64,000 bases of DNA from Nematopogon swammerdamellus. Taxonomy: Eukaryota; Arthropoda; Insecta; Lepidoptera; Adelidae. Made by a program: the position numbers and the translations under genes. The stretch's first letter is position 1, and the number at the start of each line of letters is the position of its first letter. The stretch lies in contig OX336359.1 of NCBI GenBank assembly GCA_946902875.1, positions 992,001 through 1,056,000 on the forward strand. Reading direction: 5' to 3'. The notes beneath the pieces were generated by a model. The model made no database searches, was not told the origin of the DNA, and was given only the letters and a program-made list of their open reading frames with translations. Shown piece by piece: positions 35,201 through 49,135 of this stretch.

Positions 35201-38200
35201 TCCTTCCAGGAGTGGGGTAGCTGGAGATCAAGGGTTTTACACGAAGGTGCCCGACCAAGAGGGACTAGTTTGCAGGCTTAGAGCCAAGCCAACCCATAAA
35301 ACAAACGATCAACGACAATAACAAACCATCTCCTTCCAGGAGTGGAGTAGCTGGAGATCAAGGGGTTTTGTACGAAGGTTCCCGACTAAGTGGGACTAGT
35401 TTGCAGGCTTAGAGCTAACCCCTAAAACAAACAATCAACAACAACAAATTAATGTCCTTACAGGAGATATCATACAAGAAAGCGTCGCTGTTCTTGGACA
35501 CGACGTACTCTGTGCCGACGGGCTGCGGGCTGCCGCTGCAGATGAAGCTGATGGGCACGAGCTACGTGGACCTGCGCATGTCCGGCGCCATGGCACCCCC
35601 TCCGCGCAACCTCACCGCGCCCTACACTCTGCAGACCGAGGGCAAGATTCATCCTAGGTAGGTATCTTTTATATATTGCCCAGCATGAATATCAGCCATG
35701 GTTCGTTCGTTATTTGACAGCCATGGTTTATCGGCTCAGGTCTTTCACGCCCAAGCATAACCGTAATCTTAAGACTACGATCTGGACACACTCCATTAAA
35801 CAAAAGCGCTCACATGATGCGAAAATAGATTCACCAAATTGCAAGCAACATTTGCACTTAGTCGAAGATCAATTTCACGTTTTATTGGAGTGCAAATGGA
35901 ATAATAATTTAAGATTTTTTTTTTTGTTGTAATCTCGACGTTTGGCGTCGAGGCATCCATGAGGTGTCTTTCGTTCGGTCGTATGCGGGGGTTTGAATGC
36001 CATGCCGCGCCGGCCTGACAGGGCTAAGACCCTGTAGATCGCATCTGGTAACCCCTTGATAGAAACATTTAACTCAATTTTTTTTAATCAAATCAATTCA
36101 AAAGTTATTTATTTTTCAATTCACTTAAATATACAATATACAAACTTTTTTTTTATATCTGAATTGAAGAAAAAGTGTTGGCGCAGCATGTGGCACTGGC
36201 ATTTCAGTGCCGCTGATTTTAAGCCTAACCTTGTAGGTACACATACATACATACATAGCGTCACGCCTGTTTCCCGATGGGGTAGGCAGAGACAACGGAT
36301 CTCCACTTCCACTCCCATAATGTTCTTCATGCATGCTCGTCGGTTACGGGTACTACGCGCTTGCCCCTTTTTGAGCACATGCCCGATCTGGTCCAGGTAC
36401 GTGCGTCTAGGTACCTAACTAAAAGCTAAAAGTGACGACAATTTAAGTGAAGGGTAGGTAGTAAGGAAAGAAAAGATAGGCGATGTGTTAATAAGATGAA
36501 TGGAGTGTTGAATGACGCTGTGTTGTGTGAAGGTAGTAGGTGTGAGTATTTATTGAATTTGATAATAAAATTATTAGATTTAGTGGTTGTTGGTCTTCTG
36601 CAATTGTAATAGTTAAAGCATCTTTAGCTCTCAGAGGTTATAGATGCTTTGGAGAGTTTATCAACAGATACGATGGGGCTCGCATAGTCGCAAGGCGGAT
36701 AAAGTCCTATTCAAATAAAGTAGAAATAAAACCCCCTAACTGTTCTCCCTATTGCAGTGTGGCTCTGAACGTGGCGGCGACTATGGGCGTGGCGGCCGGC
36801 ACACACAGCTCGACCGGCATCCGGGTCAACATGCGTCTGTACACCGCCACCGCCGTGGAGGCCAGTCTCAAGATACGCGGCACCAAGCTGGTGCACCTCG
36901 ACTTGTCGCTGCCTTACACCAAGCAGGAGATCTTCGGCGCTAAGTGAGTCGCTAGCGGTTTAAGTGTCGGCTATTCACGCGAAAGGTCACAGGTTCAAAC
37001 CTAGTTGTTGTATTTCCCGAATCATTCAACCTGAGGCTCTTCCAGCGGGATAGCCATGTAGGTAATAGTCTAGAAACGTACTGACATGGTATCTCACCGA
37101 GAGTAGTTTGGCAAGGTTTTTTTTATGGAAACTGACACGGTTGCCTACCTATCACCTACAACATCCGCGATGTCAGCCCATAACACCGGGTGAACTTGGT
37201 GCCACGTCAGTGCTTCCCTTTGTTCGTGCCGGCTACACTCTGGACGGAAAACACAAACTATGTAGATAGCCGTTTCGGCCGACCTTTCATTCAGTGCGGT
37301 GGTACCAACACGGGCGGGTTAAACCCTACCACCTAGTAATATAAGAAGGGAGTCATATCACTTAGTCGCCTTTTACGATATACACGAGGAGAGATGCAGT
37401 GGGGCTATTCTTTTCAAGTACCGGCCCCACACGGTACAAAGTCAGTTTATTCGATTAAATCTTAGGTACCATAATCGGTACACCGGAGTTCGTCACAAAT
37501 TTTAACTTTCAACTTCACTTAACAATAATTAACTTTTGGCATCCATCCATGGCAAGGAACTAATAATTGTTTATGTTCTAGTCTAAGCAATAATATACAC
37601 ATCTACCTATTAAGTGAATTGCCAATGAATTAAATAATAATAAAAAATATAGTTAAAATAATTATAAATACAGAGTTACTAGTAGTTAAAGCAACGGCTT
37701 TTTACGCGAAATGTCAGAGGTTCAAACCTAGTTTTTGTAATTCCCGAAACATTCAACCTGGGGCTCTTCCAGCGGGATAGCTATGTAGGTAATAGTCCAC
37801 AAACATACTGACATGGTACCTCGCCGAGCTTAGTTTCGCAAGGTTTAGTTTATTTGGGCGTGTCGACTGAACGATTTGTCCAAGGCACTGTAGTTGGCAC
37901 AGCTGCCCATTCTGGTTTAACAAATGATTTTTTAGAATTCTCAATTTTTTTTTATAAATGTGTAGTACCCTAGCGTAAAAAGCAATACGAGGAGATCCGT
38001 TGTCTCTGACTAAGTCATTGGGAAATAATTTATTATGCCTAATCTGTCACTTGGTTAAAACAAAACACCTGTCCACGTTAGAAATTACACTGTATTATTA
38101 TAGTCCGGCCGCTGAGAAAATTCGTTCCTGACGTCGGTCAGTTGGTCATTTCATCACTCATTTTACAAGTTTTAATTACTCACTCCTGCAACTGCACGTT

Positions 38201-41200
38201 CGAACTAAGCTAATTATGGCCATTTTTTTATTGTTTATACGGTTTCGTACTATTTTGACAAAAGCTTGTCTCACTTTTTAGGTAATCCAGACTGACATTA
38301 CTGTTACCAATTGACAGACGTCAGGAACACATTTTTTGTCGGCGGCCGTACTTTAGGAGTGATTTCTTCCAGGCGAGATTTGTAATAATTCTAGTGTGTT
38401 GCCCCCAGATCGGAGCTGATAATCCTGCACGGAGACAAGGAGATCCAGCAGAGGGGAATCAACGAGAAGCAAATAGAGCAGAACACTTGCAGCTGGTCTG
38501 CTGTGGATACGGCTATTGGCATCAAGATCTGCGCTGCCTACCAGGTTAATACTTTACTTTTTAACAGTATACGATTCCATCGCCAGTGATGCTGGCAGGG
38601 AAGCTTATATAATGGGCCAGGTGTCGGTTCGTTCGTCCGTTCGTCTGTCCGTCATAGGAAATAAGGCAGAAATAAGGACTAACAAAATTATTTAAACAAA
38701 TATATGTTCGGACAGAATAAAAAGGACGAAAACAAAGGCTAACATGTGATTGCACCAACAGTAGTTTTAAATACAAGTACCTAAGTATCTAATTAATTAA
38801 TAGTGAATGAGAATTGAAAAGTAAACATGGAAAAGCACAGCAGTATTTTTATTAATTATTTAAAATAACACTGTTAATAACACTCTGTTCCAGTTCCCCA
38901 ACATGACGAACCTCCGCGATGCCCCGTACTTCCTGATGAGTGGGCCGTCCAAATACCTCGTGTCTCTGGAGAAAGTTGACCCGTCGGCCAAGAACTACAC
39001 ATTCCATTACGAGTGGGATCAAAACGACACCGCCAACCTTATTACTCTCTCCTTTGATACTCCTAACAGCAGGGTTAGTACTGTTTTGTTGTGAATTGCT
39101 ACATCCAAGTTAGTGCTACAGACATCACACAAGAAGATGATGACGACTGAAAAATGTGCAGCTTTTTCGTACTGTCTACAAAATTCACAGAATTTCGGTA
39201 GATGCATAATTATCATAATCTTCATGCCTTCCTCGATATTTTTTTAAATGTAATCCAGTATGGGCGGCCGAGTTGGAGGGGCCAAAGCACATTCTCCGAC
39301 CAGCCAATATCACCTCCGAGAAGCTCGGTGCCATATCTGAGACTTCCCTGGATTGCTGTCTATACTGGACTATAGGAGAACACAACCGAGGCCGCTATGC
39401 GGCCTACATCCAGTACGGTGATACCAACCCAGTAGGCTACAATTTGAGCCTACCACCTAGTAAGGGGCAAGGGAAGGGATCTACAGTTTTACACCGGTTC
39501 TGAACGGTGAAGCAGCAGGTGTAGGTTTTTCGTCAGAAAAAACTCATTGGTACACCGGATCGGGTCCGAACCTCGGACCTCTCGCATGAGAAGCCGATGC
39601 CCAAACCGCTCGGCCACCCACTGCTCACATCTATTGTGAAATGTTCCACGATGTAACATCAAAGCTCGCCAATGACAACTTTGAAAGGTAGATTCAGATT
39701 CAGATATTTATTTCGACATAAAGAACACACAACAATAACAATATTACATTGAGACATATGCATATTCAGTATGGTTCGTCTTAGTTTTTGTTTTATCCCG
39801 TTCAGCAGTGCAATCTATAAGGAAGAATCGGGCAAGAAACCTTACAGAGCTTTTTTTAAACCATTATGCTTTGGCAATTGATTTCAAATTCAAAATGGAA
39901 GCCGGTCTTGAGACATCATTTCATCATCATCAGCCTGTACAAGTCCACTGCTGGATAAACACTACCACACGCGGCCGTCCGCTCATCTCATGCATCCACT
40001 CCTGGCTGTCTGTCCAACTAGCTGGAGGACGTCCCAATCTACGAAAGCTTGTATGTGACCTCCATTCCAGCACCTGTCTACTCCGGCGGTTCTCGGGTCT
40101 GCGACAGCTGTGCCCGGCCCACTGCCACTTCAGCTTTGCAGTGCTTTAGCACTCTCAATACCAATTCCTCAATACCAATTTTATTGATCAGAGAAATGCC
40201 AAGAAAGAAACCAATAAAAAAATGTCTGCATCCTTACAAATCCTTAATTTTTCAGTCCAAACGCACGTTCAACGCCTCGCTAAGCTACCAGGCTGATTCC
40301 GGCAAGGCCGCGATGGCTTTTCAATCCAACGAGCACACCCTCAAAGCGCACGCCACGTACAAGAATCACCCCGACGACAAGCTCATAGAGAGCGTGCTGG
40401 ATATAGACGGGCAGAAACACTTTGATGCTGTGCTCTCGTTGAAGAAGCACCCGTTGAAGAACGGATATGTGTACATACCTAATATGTATGTTATTGTCAA
40501 TAATGAGAGGATTACGGAGTTGAGCGGTGAGTATATTCCTTTATTTCCTAATACTGGCTGGAAGAATTCTCTTTAAGGCGCAAATAACACTCAAAAACTT
40601 TAAACGAAATTATTGAGCTATTGTCTATGCTATGTCACCACAACCGATTTACAACGCAAGTGGCCCAACCAGGTAAAGATAAAAAATCTTTAAAAAATAT
40701 ATGTAATGTATTGATCTTTAATTAGCAAACATAGTGAAAAAAAAAATATTTTACTATGGAAAGGTGTTAATTAAATCTCCAAGAAATAACGAAAAGTACG
40801 AAAATTGTACTTTCAAGTTAAATTCTCTTGAGAAGCATAAATTGTTTCAATATAAGACACTCATAGAAATATAGATAATATTTTTTCCTACAATCGTAGC
40901 GAAAAAAGTATTTTTTTCCATCTTTCAAACACGTGAAATTTAAATATAGTGTGATTTTCGCGCAAACGTTCATCATCGGCGCGACGTATCAGCCACCGCA
41001 CGAGTAGTATGAATCTCGCACCTGTTTACATCTGCATACAGTTCATATTTCAATCATCAGTGCTCGGGTAGCACGGTTTGACTCTTATTTCCACCTTAAG
41101 GGATAAACAGGCCTTTGCACCTCATGAAGAAGAAGATGTGGAGCGTAGCTTGCTTTGGCTTCACCGAAGATATCCAGGCCCACTGGAGAGTAGGTGATAA

Positions 41201-44200
41201 AGTCAGTCGAGCACGGGACTAGCCACCTAGCTCTTCAGCTGGCTTGACGTTTCCGCTCGAATCAAGCCCTCATCGGCTAGTTTGCGGACTGCGTGACTAG
41301 GACACGGAGAATTACCAGTCCCGCTCTCGAACCCCCTCTCTCTATCTATCCATATCCTGTAAGATGCCTCCAGTGCCGACTTGGCAGCTTTCTCCATAAA
41401 CGAGCTTAACGTCGATCTTGGCAGGCCTAGATTTTTGAAGAAACTGTAGGGCGATTTCGTTGGTATATATAGTTTTATGATGTTTTTGTTGGTAAAATGT
41501 GTTTTTTTTTTATTGAACTTAATTAACATGGTTGGCTAGACCCGTGTTACCGACCTACGCAATATTCCTGTCGTCACTGGGTGCCAAGCCAGTGTGCCAA
41601 ATAAATATCTGAATCAGTGGTTTCCATTGGTCATGCAGGCTATTCTGAACGCGCGAAAACTTTCATCTACAGATCCTGTAAACTCTGGAATCCTCTCCCG
41701 GCCCATGACGGACCCGGACATTATCAGGTCCTTCCAAACGGACATGAAAAGACACCTGTCAGACACGCTCGGCAATCGCAACTCCTGCAATCCGAATGTC
41801 CATGAGCACCGTTAGCACTTATAAATGGAGGGAATGGTACCCCATGTCACAACTATATAAGGTGCTTCGTTAGCCATGTCAAAAATTTCGGGAGGGTTAC
41901 ATACACACTCAAATAAACACTTTACGTAAAAAAAACATATGTTTATAGGAGCATTTTTTCTCCTAACAAAAAATTTTTATAAAATAAGTACTTAGCTGTT
42001 AAACCAATCATAGTGACCTTGTGACTTACTTACAACAAACAGCTGTTCTGCATTTGAACATAGTACGGTCACTGACCCCGTACAATTCAAGTTACCTACT
42101 GTTACACACAGGTTAATGTTTAGGTAGCAAACATGTTTTGTTAAATTTCTCGGAAAGTAATGCTAAAAACACATAATTTTTTTTGCGTAACGTGTTTATT
42201 TGAGTGTGTATGTAACCCTCCCGAAATTTTTGACATGGCTAACGAAACACCATATATAAAAAAGAAGAACTGTTTTTATGTTAGAAACGGCTATGGGCTT
42301 TGCCACAAAGTTGGCCTGGGAGAGATGAGTCATAGGGATAAGTCTGACTTTGTGCACACCTGTAATTTCTCTCTATTCTGAAACACCTGTCTATTCTTCC
42401 CCCCAGGCACCCTTCGGCTAGCTCAAAAAAAGGGCGTCTCCCAATGCGACGTCTCCCTCGAGTTCCAAACGAAACGGCTCGCGAGCCGCCTCATAGGCTA
42501 CATCACCTGGAACGGTCCCAGTCGGGGCGCGAAGCTCAGGCTCGACTATCAGTTCCTCAACGAGAACAAACAGTCGATTAAGATGGAGGGCGTTGTCAGC
42601 AACAGGGCGATGGGTGCGAGATACGATCTGTACGGCGAGCTGGGCTTGGAGTTCACTTCCTATCCCCATTTGAACTTTTTCAGCGGGGTTAAGTATTTGG
42701 TGAGTTTTGTATATCTCTACAGTTATTAGAATGCAATGTCTGGTTAATCTGGAATACGACTGAACCGATTAAAATGCAATTTTACAAGGTGTCAAGGTGC
42801 TAAAGGGCTACAAACTGACATGGAAATTTGCTATATATCGTCACGATAGTTTTCCAAAGGGCTAGGGACAAACACAAGCTAACTACAAGAGGCTATGAAA
42901 AAACATGACCGCACCACTAGAATAAACGATACGTTGGTTAATCTCTTATGGTCTCGGCTAACAGTTATCTTTCGGTTAAAGTGACCAGAATTAACCGGCA
43001 GCTGAATTTTAGCTGAAAGTGGTGAAATCATTCACTAGTGTTGTATCTAAATAGAGTAGGTATGTAGGTATCGAAGAGGAGTTTATAGCATTTATTTAAT
43101 TCTACAAAATTAGTTCCATCTTTATGTCTTTCATTGTATTTTCAGTACCATGTGGGGCCGGTATTTAAAAAGAATGGCCCCAATGCATCTCTCCGCGTGC
43201 ATGTCGTAAAAGGCGACTATTGGATAAGGACAAGATGCCGTGCTGAAGGTATACAGCATAGCCACCTCTCACCTTGGCACGGTCCTTCCACCGAGGCATG
43301 CAGCAGGTGGACCTTCGTGCCTACTTGCTGCCTGATAGTTATATTGTCCGAATACTTTGCTAAATGTGGTAATCGGTGTTGCGTTGTAATTTATAAGAGG
43401 CCTTGCGGTACAAAACCGATTACTCTGCTTACCCCGATTTTCGGAATAAAGCGTGTGGTATGTATGTATTTTCAATACGCAAAACGTTTATCGACAGAGC
43501 ACAGTGAACCACATCGAGACGAAACTCAACATAAGTTCGTCGCGTCTGACTCGCTACTCGGACCCCAAGCTGCAGTTTGGCTTCGTGATGCATCAGCGCA
43601 TCAGCGGGGTGACGGTCGATACTGCACTTGTGTTGCACAGGCCCGAAGTACATGTGCATCTCAAGTTTGAAGAGGTAAGTTATCTATGAGCATCCGGTTT
43701 TAGCAATATTGGTGCCTCAAAACGAGATTTCTGATGACCTGCAACCATATTTAAGTGTCAAAAGGGAAAAAAGGCAAGACTGAGAGACTGAAAACTTTTT
43801 GAAGTGAAAACTTCTTTAGCGGCGCTTGGCACTTTTTTTGGTGGGTAAAAAATGTTAAACTCGCGTCAGATCGTCAGACCTCGAAAAGCGTCAGATTTAT
43901 TTTTATTATTTAAAATGTAACCTTAAGTCATTGCATTAAGGGTTAAGTTACGAGTGGCTCGGGATCAATTCTGTTCGTCTCTCAGTGACAGTAAAGCCGA
44001 AAGCGAATCAAGGGAACCCGATATTCGTTTGGGGCACTCCCGGAGTGCAACTGGGCCTTTTTTTTGTGTCCTTAGCCGATTCCAACTATGCTAACCCCAT
44101 TGTACCTTTAAGATACATGTTAGTTCTCAGTCTATTGGTCACTCCATTCCTAAGAGCAACCGAAAGCCTGACAAATCTAATCACTTCTCCAAATTGTTCA

Positions 44201-47200
44201 GAGTTTGGTTCACTTGAACACTCATGAAGAACGGATTAAATCTATCAGTTTTGAGAGAGTTCTGCAGGTCCCGTCGCAACTGTTCGTTCCTGGTACAGTC
44301 CATGAATACATGGAACTGATCTTCAATTAGATTACACGCAGTTGGGAGAGTCAATTTGTCTTCATTATATATCGGAGGCTATTCTATGAACTATGTCCAG
44401 AACGAAGTGTAAGTCCTATTACTACATCATCATATCTGGAGAGACGGGTCGTGCAGAACCACGGAACACGCGGTGGCTCGCTTTGCATAGTTCCATACCA
44501 CAAGCCCTTCTCCGCCGACCTCCTGTCAAAGTGCTCCTTCCATAACTATTTACATTTTTCTATGACAATTGGCAGAATTTCCGAGTGGAAGGGCTTCATA
44601 TTAAACAATATATTTGAGTGAATAGCTCTTTTAGCCAAAGCATCCGCCTTTTCATTTACTTACTAACTAATAGAAATAAAGAAAGAAAGAAAAACGTTTA
44701 TTCAGCTAAAACTATCAAATAACAAAACAAGATTATAAAAATGTAAAAAACATTTTTTAGCTGAAAGGGAGCAGACACAGCACGATGCAAGACCTAACAA
44801 GTAACTAGTTGCGGCTGGTTTTAAGTCTGCTCCCTTACATTATTTATTACACAACAAACAATTTTGATTTAATCAAATAGAAACTGAAAATCAAATTGAA
44901 CAACAAAAACCAAATATAAACACAAAAATATTTAAAAACATTATGGTAGGTAACAAAAAAAAACAAGGTTAATAAAGGTTTTTTGTTCCTGGCGCTGAAG
45001 GATTTTGTAGCGGCATTTCCATGGTCCCTTACCAAGAGGGACTACTTTGCAGGCTCAGAGCTAACCCCAAAACTAAACAGCAAGTTTGGAGTCTCTGAGT
45101 CACAGACAATTTGTAGGTTCGCTTAGTCTGTTTTACAGATACTATCACGGGCGCTGCTCTGTGGAACTAGTATCCCTTATTCCCTGCCACCCGTCCTATC
45201 TCCGCATGACTCGGCGCAGGGAGACTTTTTTTTTTTTTTTTTTAATGGAAACTGACATGGTTGGCTTACATCACCTACAACATCCGTGATGTCAGCCCAT
45301 AACACCGGGTGAACTTGGTGCCACGTCAGTGCTTCCCTTCGATCGTGACTCAGCACCCTTTTGTTGTTGACATTGGGCTTTTGAGAACCCATCGGTTCTT
45401 CGTTTCTTTGTCGCACCGCTAGGGTGTGGAACTGTCTTCCGGCGAGTGTTTTTCCCGAATCCTTTAACCTGGGTGTCTTCAAACGTCGTATTAACAGGCT
45501 AGACTGCCTAGCAACAGTCCGCAAATCTGCTGGCATGGCACCTAACTGAGCGTGGTTTCGCGAGGAGAGGTGTTTTTGGCTCTGTCGACTGCACCATTGG
45601 TCTCTCGGCACAGCCACCCATGTTGGTTTACATAAAAAAAAACATAACCTAACGTCGATGTGTTGACAACAGGCTGGCGCGCAGTACACGACGCTGGCGG
45701 TGCTGTCGTACGACCCGAGCGCGCGCGACGTGGTGGTGTCGGGCAAGCTGTACTGGCCGCCGGGCCAGCAGCTCTACATCGACGCGGCGCTGAACATGAC
45801 GCTACCCTCGCTGCATCCGCTCAGGCTCAAGACGAGGGTGCACGAGAAGAGCGCCAATGAGTTCGCGGTCAGTTCCAGCTCCAGCTGCTTGTATTGTGTT
45901 TTCATCTTGTGTTTTTGATGAACACCGGCTGCACGCACGAAAAAGTGTCACGTTCCATCTGGGCCTGTTTGTGCAAGCGAGAGCGCGTAACAAGCGATAG
46001 AGAGGCACAATCGGTATAGTCAAAGTTACCATGGAAACGTCTTAAGAAGTAAAACTGTCAAGATCAGACAACAGAAGTTTATTGATGGCCAGTCACAAGA
46101 TGATTAATCTTTCTACTGGAAATAGATTACTGATCTTTGCTCTATGTACTACGATTATTCCACGTCATCACGTAAAACTATCGTCCGTAAACCGACTTTA
46201 CAGACGACCAATTTTTCTTTTATGGAAACCGACACGGTTGGCCACATCACCTACAACATCCTTGATGTCAGCCCATAACACCGGGTGAACTAGGTGCCAC
46301 GTCAGCGCTTCCCTTCGGTCGTGCCGGCTACACTGAACCGGACGGAAAACACAAACTATTTACATAGCCGTTTCGACCGACCTTTCATTCAGTGCGGTGG
46401 TACCAACCCGGGCGGGTTAAACCCTAGCACCTAGTAAGGTAAGAAGGGAGTCATATCCCTTAGTCGCCTTTTACGACATACACGGCGAGAGACGCAGTGG
46501 GGCTATTCTTTTAAAGTACCGGCCCCACACAGTACGAATTTATTGTTGGAGCATAAAAAGAAGAATGGCTCATAGGTAGGTTTACCATCCGTCGGGTTTG
46601 TTCGGACATGGCCGGACTTTGGGCCTCCCGTCCGGCTTTTTTAAATTTGTCCATATTTTACGTCAGCCAGCGTGTAAGCGTCCACTGCTGGACATACGCC
46701 TCTCCAATTTTCCTCCAGTCCTCATGGACGCATGCCAATGATCGAAAAGAATAAACTCATAACCAATCACCAATTTGAATTCAAATCAAAACATAGTACA
46801 GAAGAGCAGATTCATAATAAGTTTTTGACATAATGCATCCTAACCGAACAGATCAACGTCGGCTGCATCTGGTTCAACGGCGCAGACTTCGACGTGAACG
46901 CGCTGTATCAGGACCAGAGCACCACCAACATGGCCGCTCACCACGTCAAGTTGCTCATGAGCAGCCAGCACTACAGCGACATGTCCGCCGACGCTCGCTT
47001 CACGCAGGACGACAAGCAGACTACGCTCGCTGCGCAGGTAGGGACATGTACTTGTACGTGGACGCGCTGTACCAGGACCAGAGCACCACCAACATGGCCG
47101 CGCACCACGTCAAGTTGCTCATGAGCAGCCAGCACTACAGCGACATGTCCGCCGACGCTCGCTTCACGCAGGACGACAAGCAGACTACGCTCGCTGCGCA

Positions 47201-49091
47201 GGTAGGGACATGTACTTGTACGTGGACGCGCTGTACCAGGACCAGAGCACCACCAACATGGCCGCGCACCACGTCAAGTTGCTCATGAGCAGCCAGCACT
47301 ACAGCGACATGTCCGCCGACGCTCGCTTCACGCAGGACGACAAGCAGACTACCCTCGCTGCGCAGGTAGGGACATGTACTTGTACGTGGACGCGCTGTAC
47401 CAGGACCAGAGCACCACCAACATGGCCGCGCACCACGTCAAGTTGCTCATGAGCAGCCAGCACTACAGCGACATGTCCGCCGACGCTCGCTTCACGCAGG
47501 ACGACAAGCAGACTACGCTCGCTGCGCAGGTAGGGACATGTACTTGTACGTGGACGCGCTGTACCAGGACCAGAGCACCACCAACATGGCCGCGCACCAC
47601 GTCAAGTTGCTCATGAGCAGCCAGCACTACAGCGACATGTCCGCCGACGCTCGCTTCACGCAGGACGACAAGCAGACTACGCTCGCTGCGCAGGTAGGGG
47701 CATGTACTTGTACGTGGACGCGCTGTACCAGGACCAGAGCACCACCAACATGGCCGCGCACCACGTCAAGTTGCTCATGAGCAGCCAGCACTACAGCGAA
47801 ATGTCCGCCGACGCTCGCTTCACGCAGGACAACAAGCAGACTACGCTCGCTGCGCAGGTAGGGACATGTACTTGTACGTGGACGCGCTGTACCAGGACCA
47901 GAGCACCACCAACATGGCCGCGCACCACGTCAAGTTGCTCATGAGCAGCCAGCACTACAGCGACATGTCCGCCGACGCTCGCTTCACGCAGGACGACAAG
48001 CAGACTACGCTCGCTGCGCAGGTAGGGACATGTACTTGTACGTGGACGCGCTGTACCAGGACCAGAGCACCACCAACATGGCCGCGCACCACGTTAAGTT
48101 GCTCATGAGCAGCCAGCACTACAGCGACATGTCCGCCGACGCTCGCTTCACGCAGGACGACAAGCAGACTACGCTCGCTGCGCAGGTAGGGACATGTACT
48201 TGTACGTGGACGCGCTGTACCAGGACCAGAGCACCACCAACATGGCCGCGCACCACGTCAAGTTGCTCATGAGCAGCCAGCACTATAGCGACATGTCCGC
48301 CGACGCTCGCTTCACGCAGGACAACAAGCAGACTACGCTCGCTGCGCAGGTAGGGACATGTACTCGTTGATCGTGGTCACGTACGGAGCCCTAAGCCTAG
48401 CGCCAGACCACAGATTACTTAATAGTTACTTCGTAACAGATAATTCACTCCATAGAAAAAGTTCCATACCTTCGGCTTAATTAGCCTACTGCTTCACGTC
48501 GCAAATCGCTGCGTGCGAAAATGTACCTAAACGATCGAGTGTAAAGTGGTTATTGCTTTGCAGCTGCGCGCAGTTGCGTGATCGAGCGTCTATGTATAGT
48601 GTATACTTCGCGCGGCTGACGAATTACTACTGAATTAGACCGCCGGCGGCCCGCCGGGCGGTAGGTAGTTAGCGCGCGCAAGTATATTGAGTGCGTGAGG
48701 CCTGGCCAGACTAGGCGGAATGTCCGCTGCGGAAGAGACGCATTACTTTCCATACAATTTCGTTTTACCGCGTCACAAGAGACCGAAACTCCGTCGCACC
48801 GTCGTCGGGCGGGACTGGGCGTCACGCCGACACCGGCGTCTTTTCTGTCCTCCGCGCGCGGCTTTAGTCGGCGAAGAAGCGGCAAAATCGCATTCCATGT
48901 TTTTTGACAGAACGCGCCACACTCGGCGGCAGATCAGTCAGCGGGACGCCGGCGAAGTGCGTGGTTTTTACTTTCGAGCGATTGTAAGGAGAAAGGAAGT
49001 ATTGTGATCGTCCAAAATTTCGAAGTTGAGATTTCGACTGATTTAGGATATATATCATTCAACGATCCCAAAAAAGTGGTTTTTAGAAACA

Positions 49092-49135
<44 letters not shown>

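Noticed and set aside
40049..40576. ORF reading through the exon 22 acceptor and donor
   Set aside because: The true exon is bounded by TTTTTCAG and GTGAGT; upstream codons come from a LINE fragment.
46894..48272. Tandem 80-codon ORFs starting [20 protein letters not shown]
   Set aside because: These are repeated pieces of exon 26 read through the donor; the frame shifts each unit because 164 is not a multiple of three.
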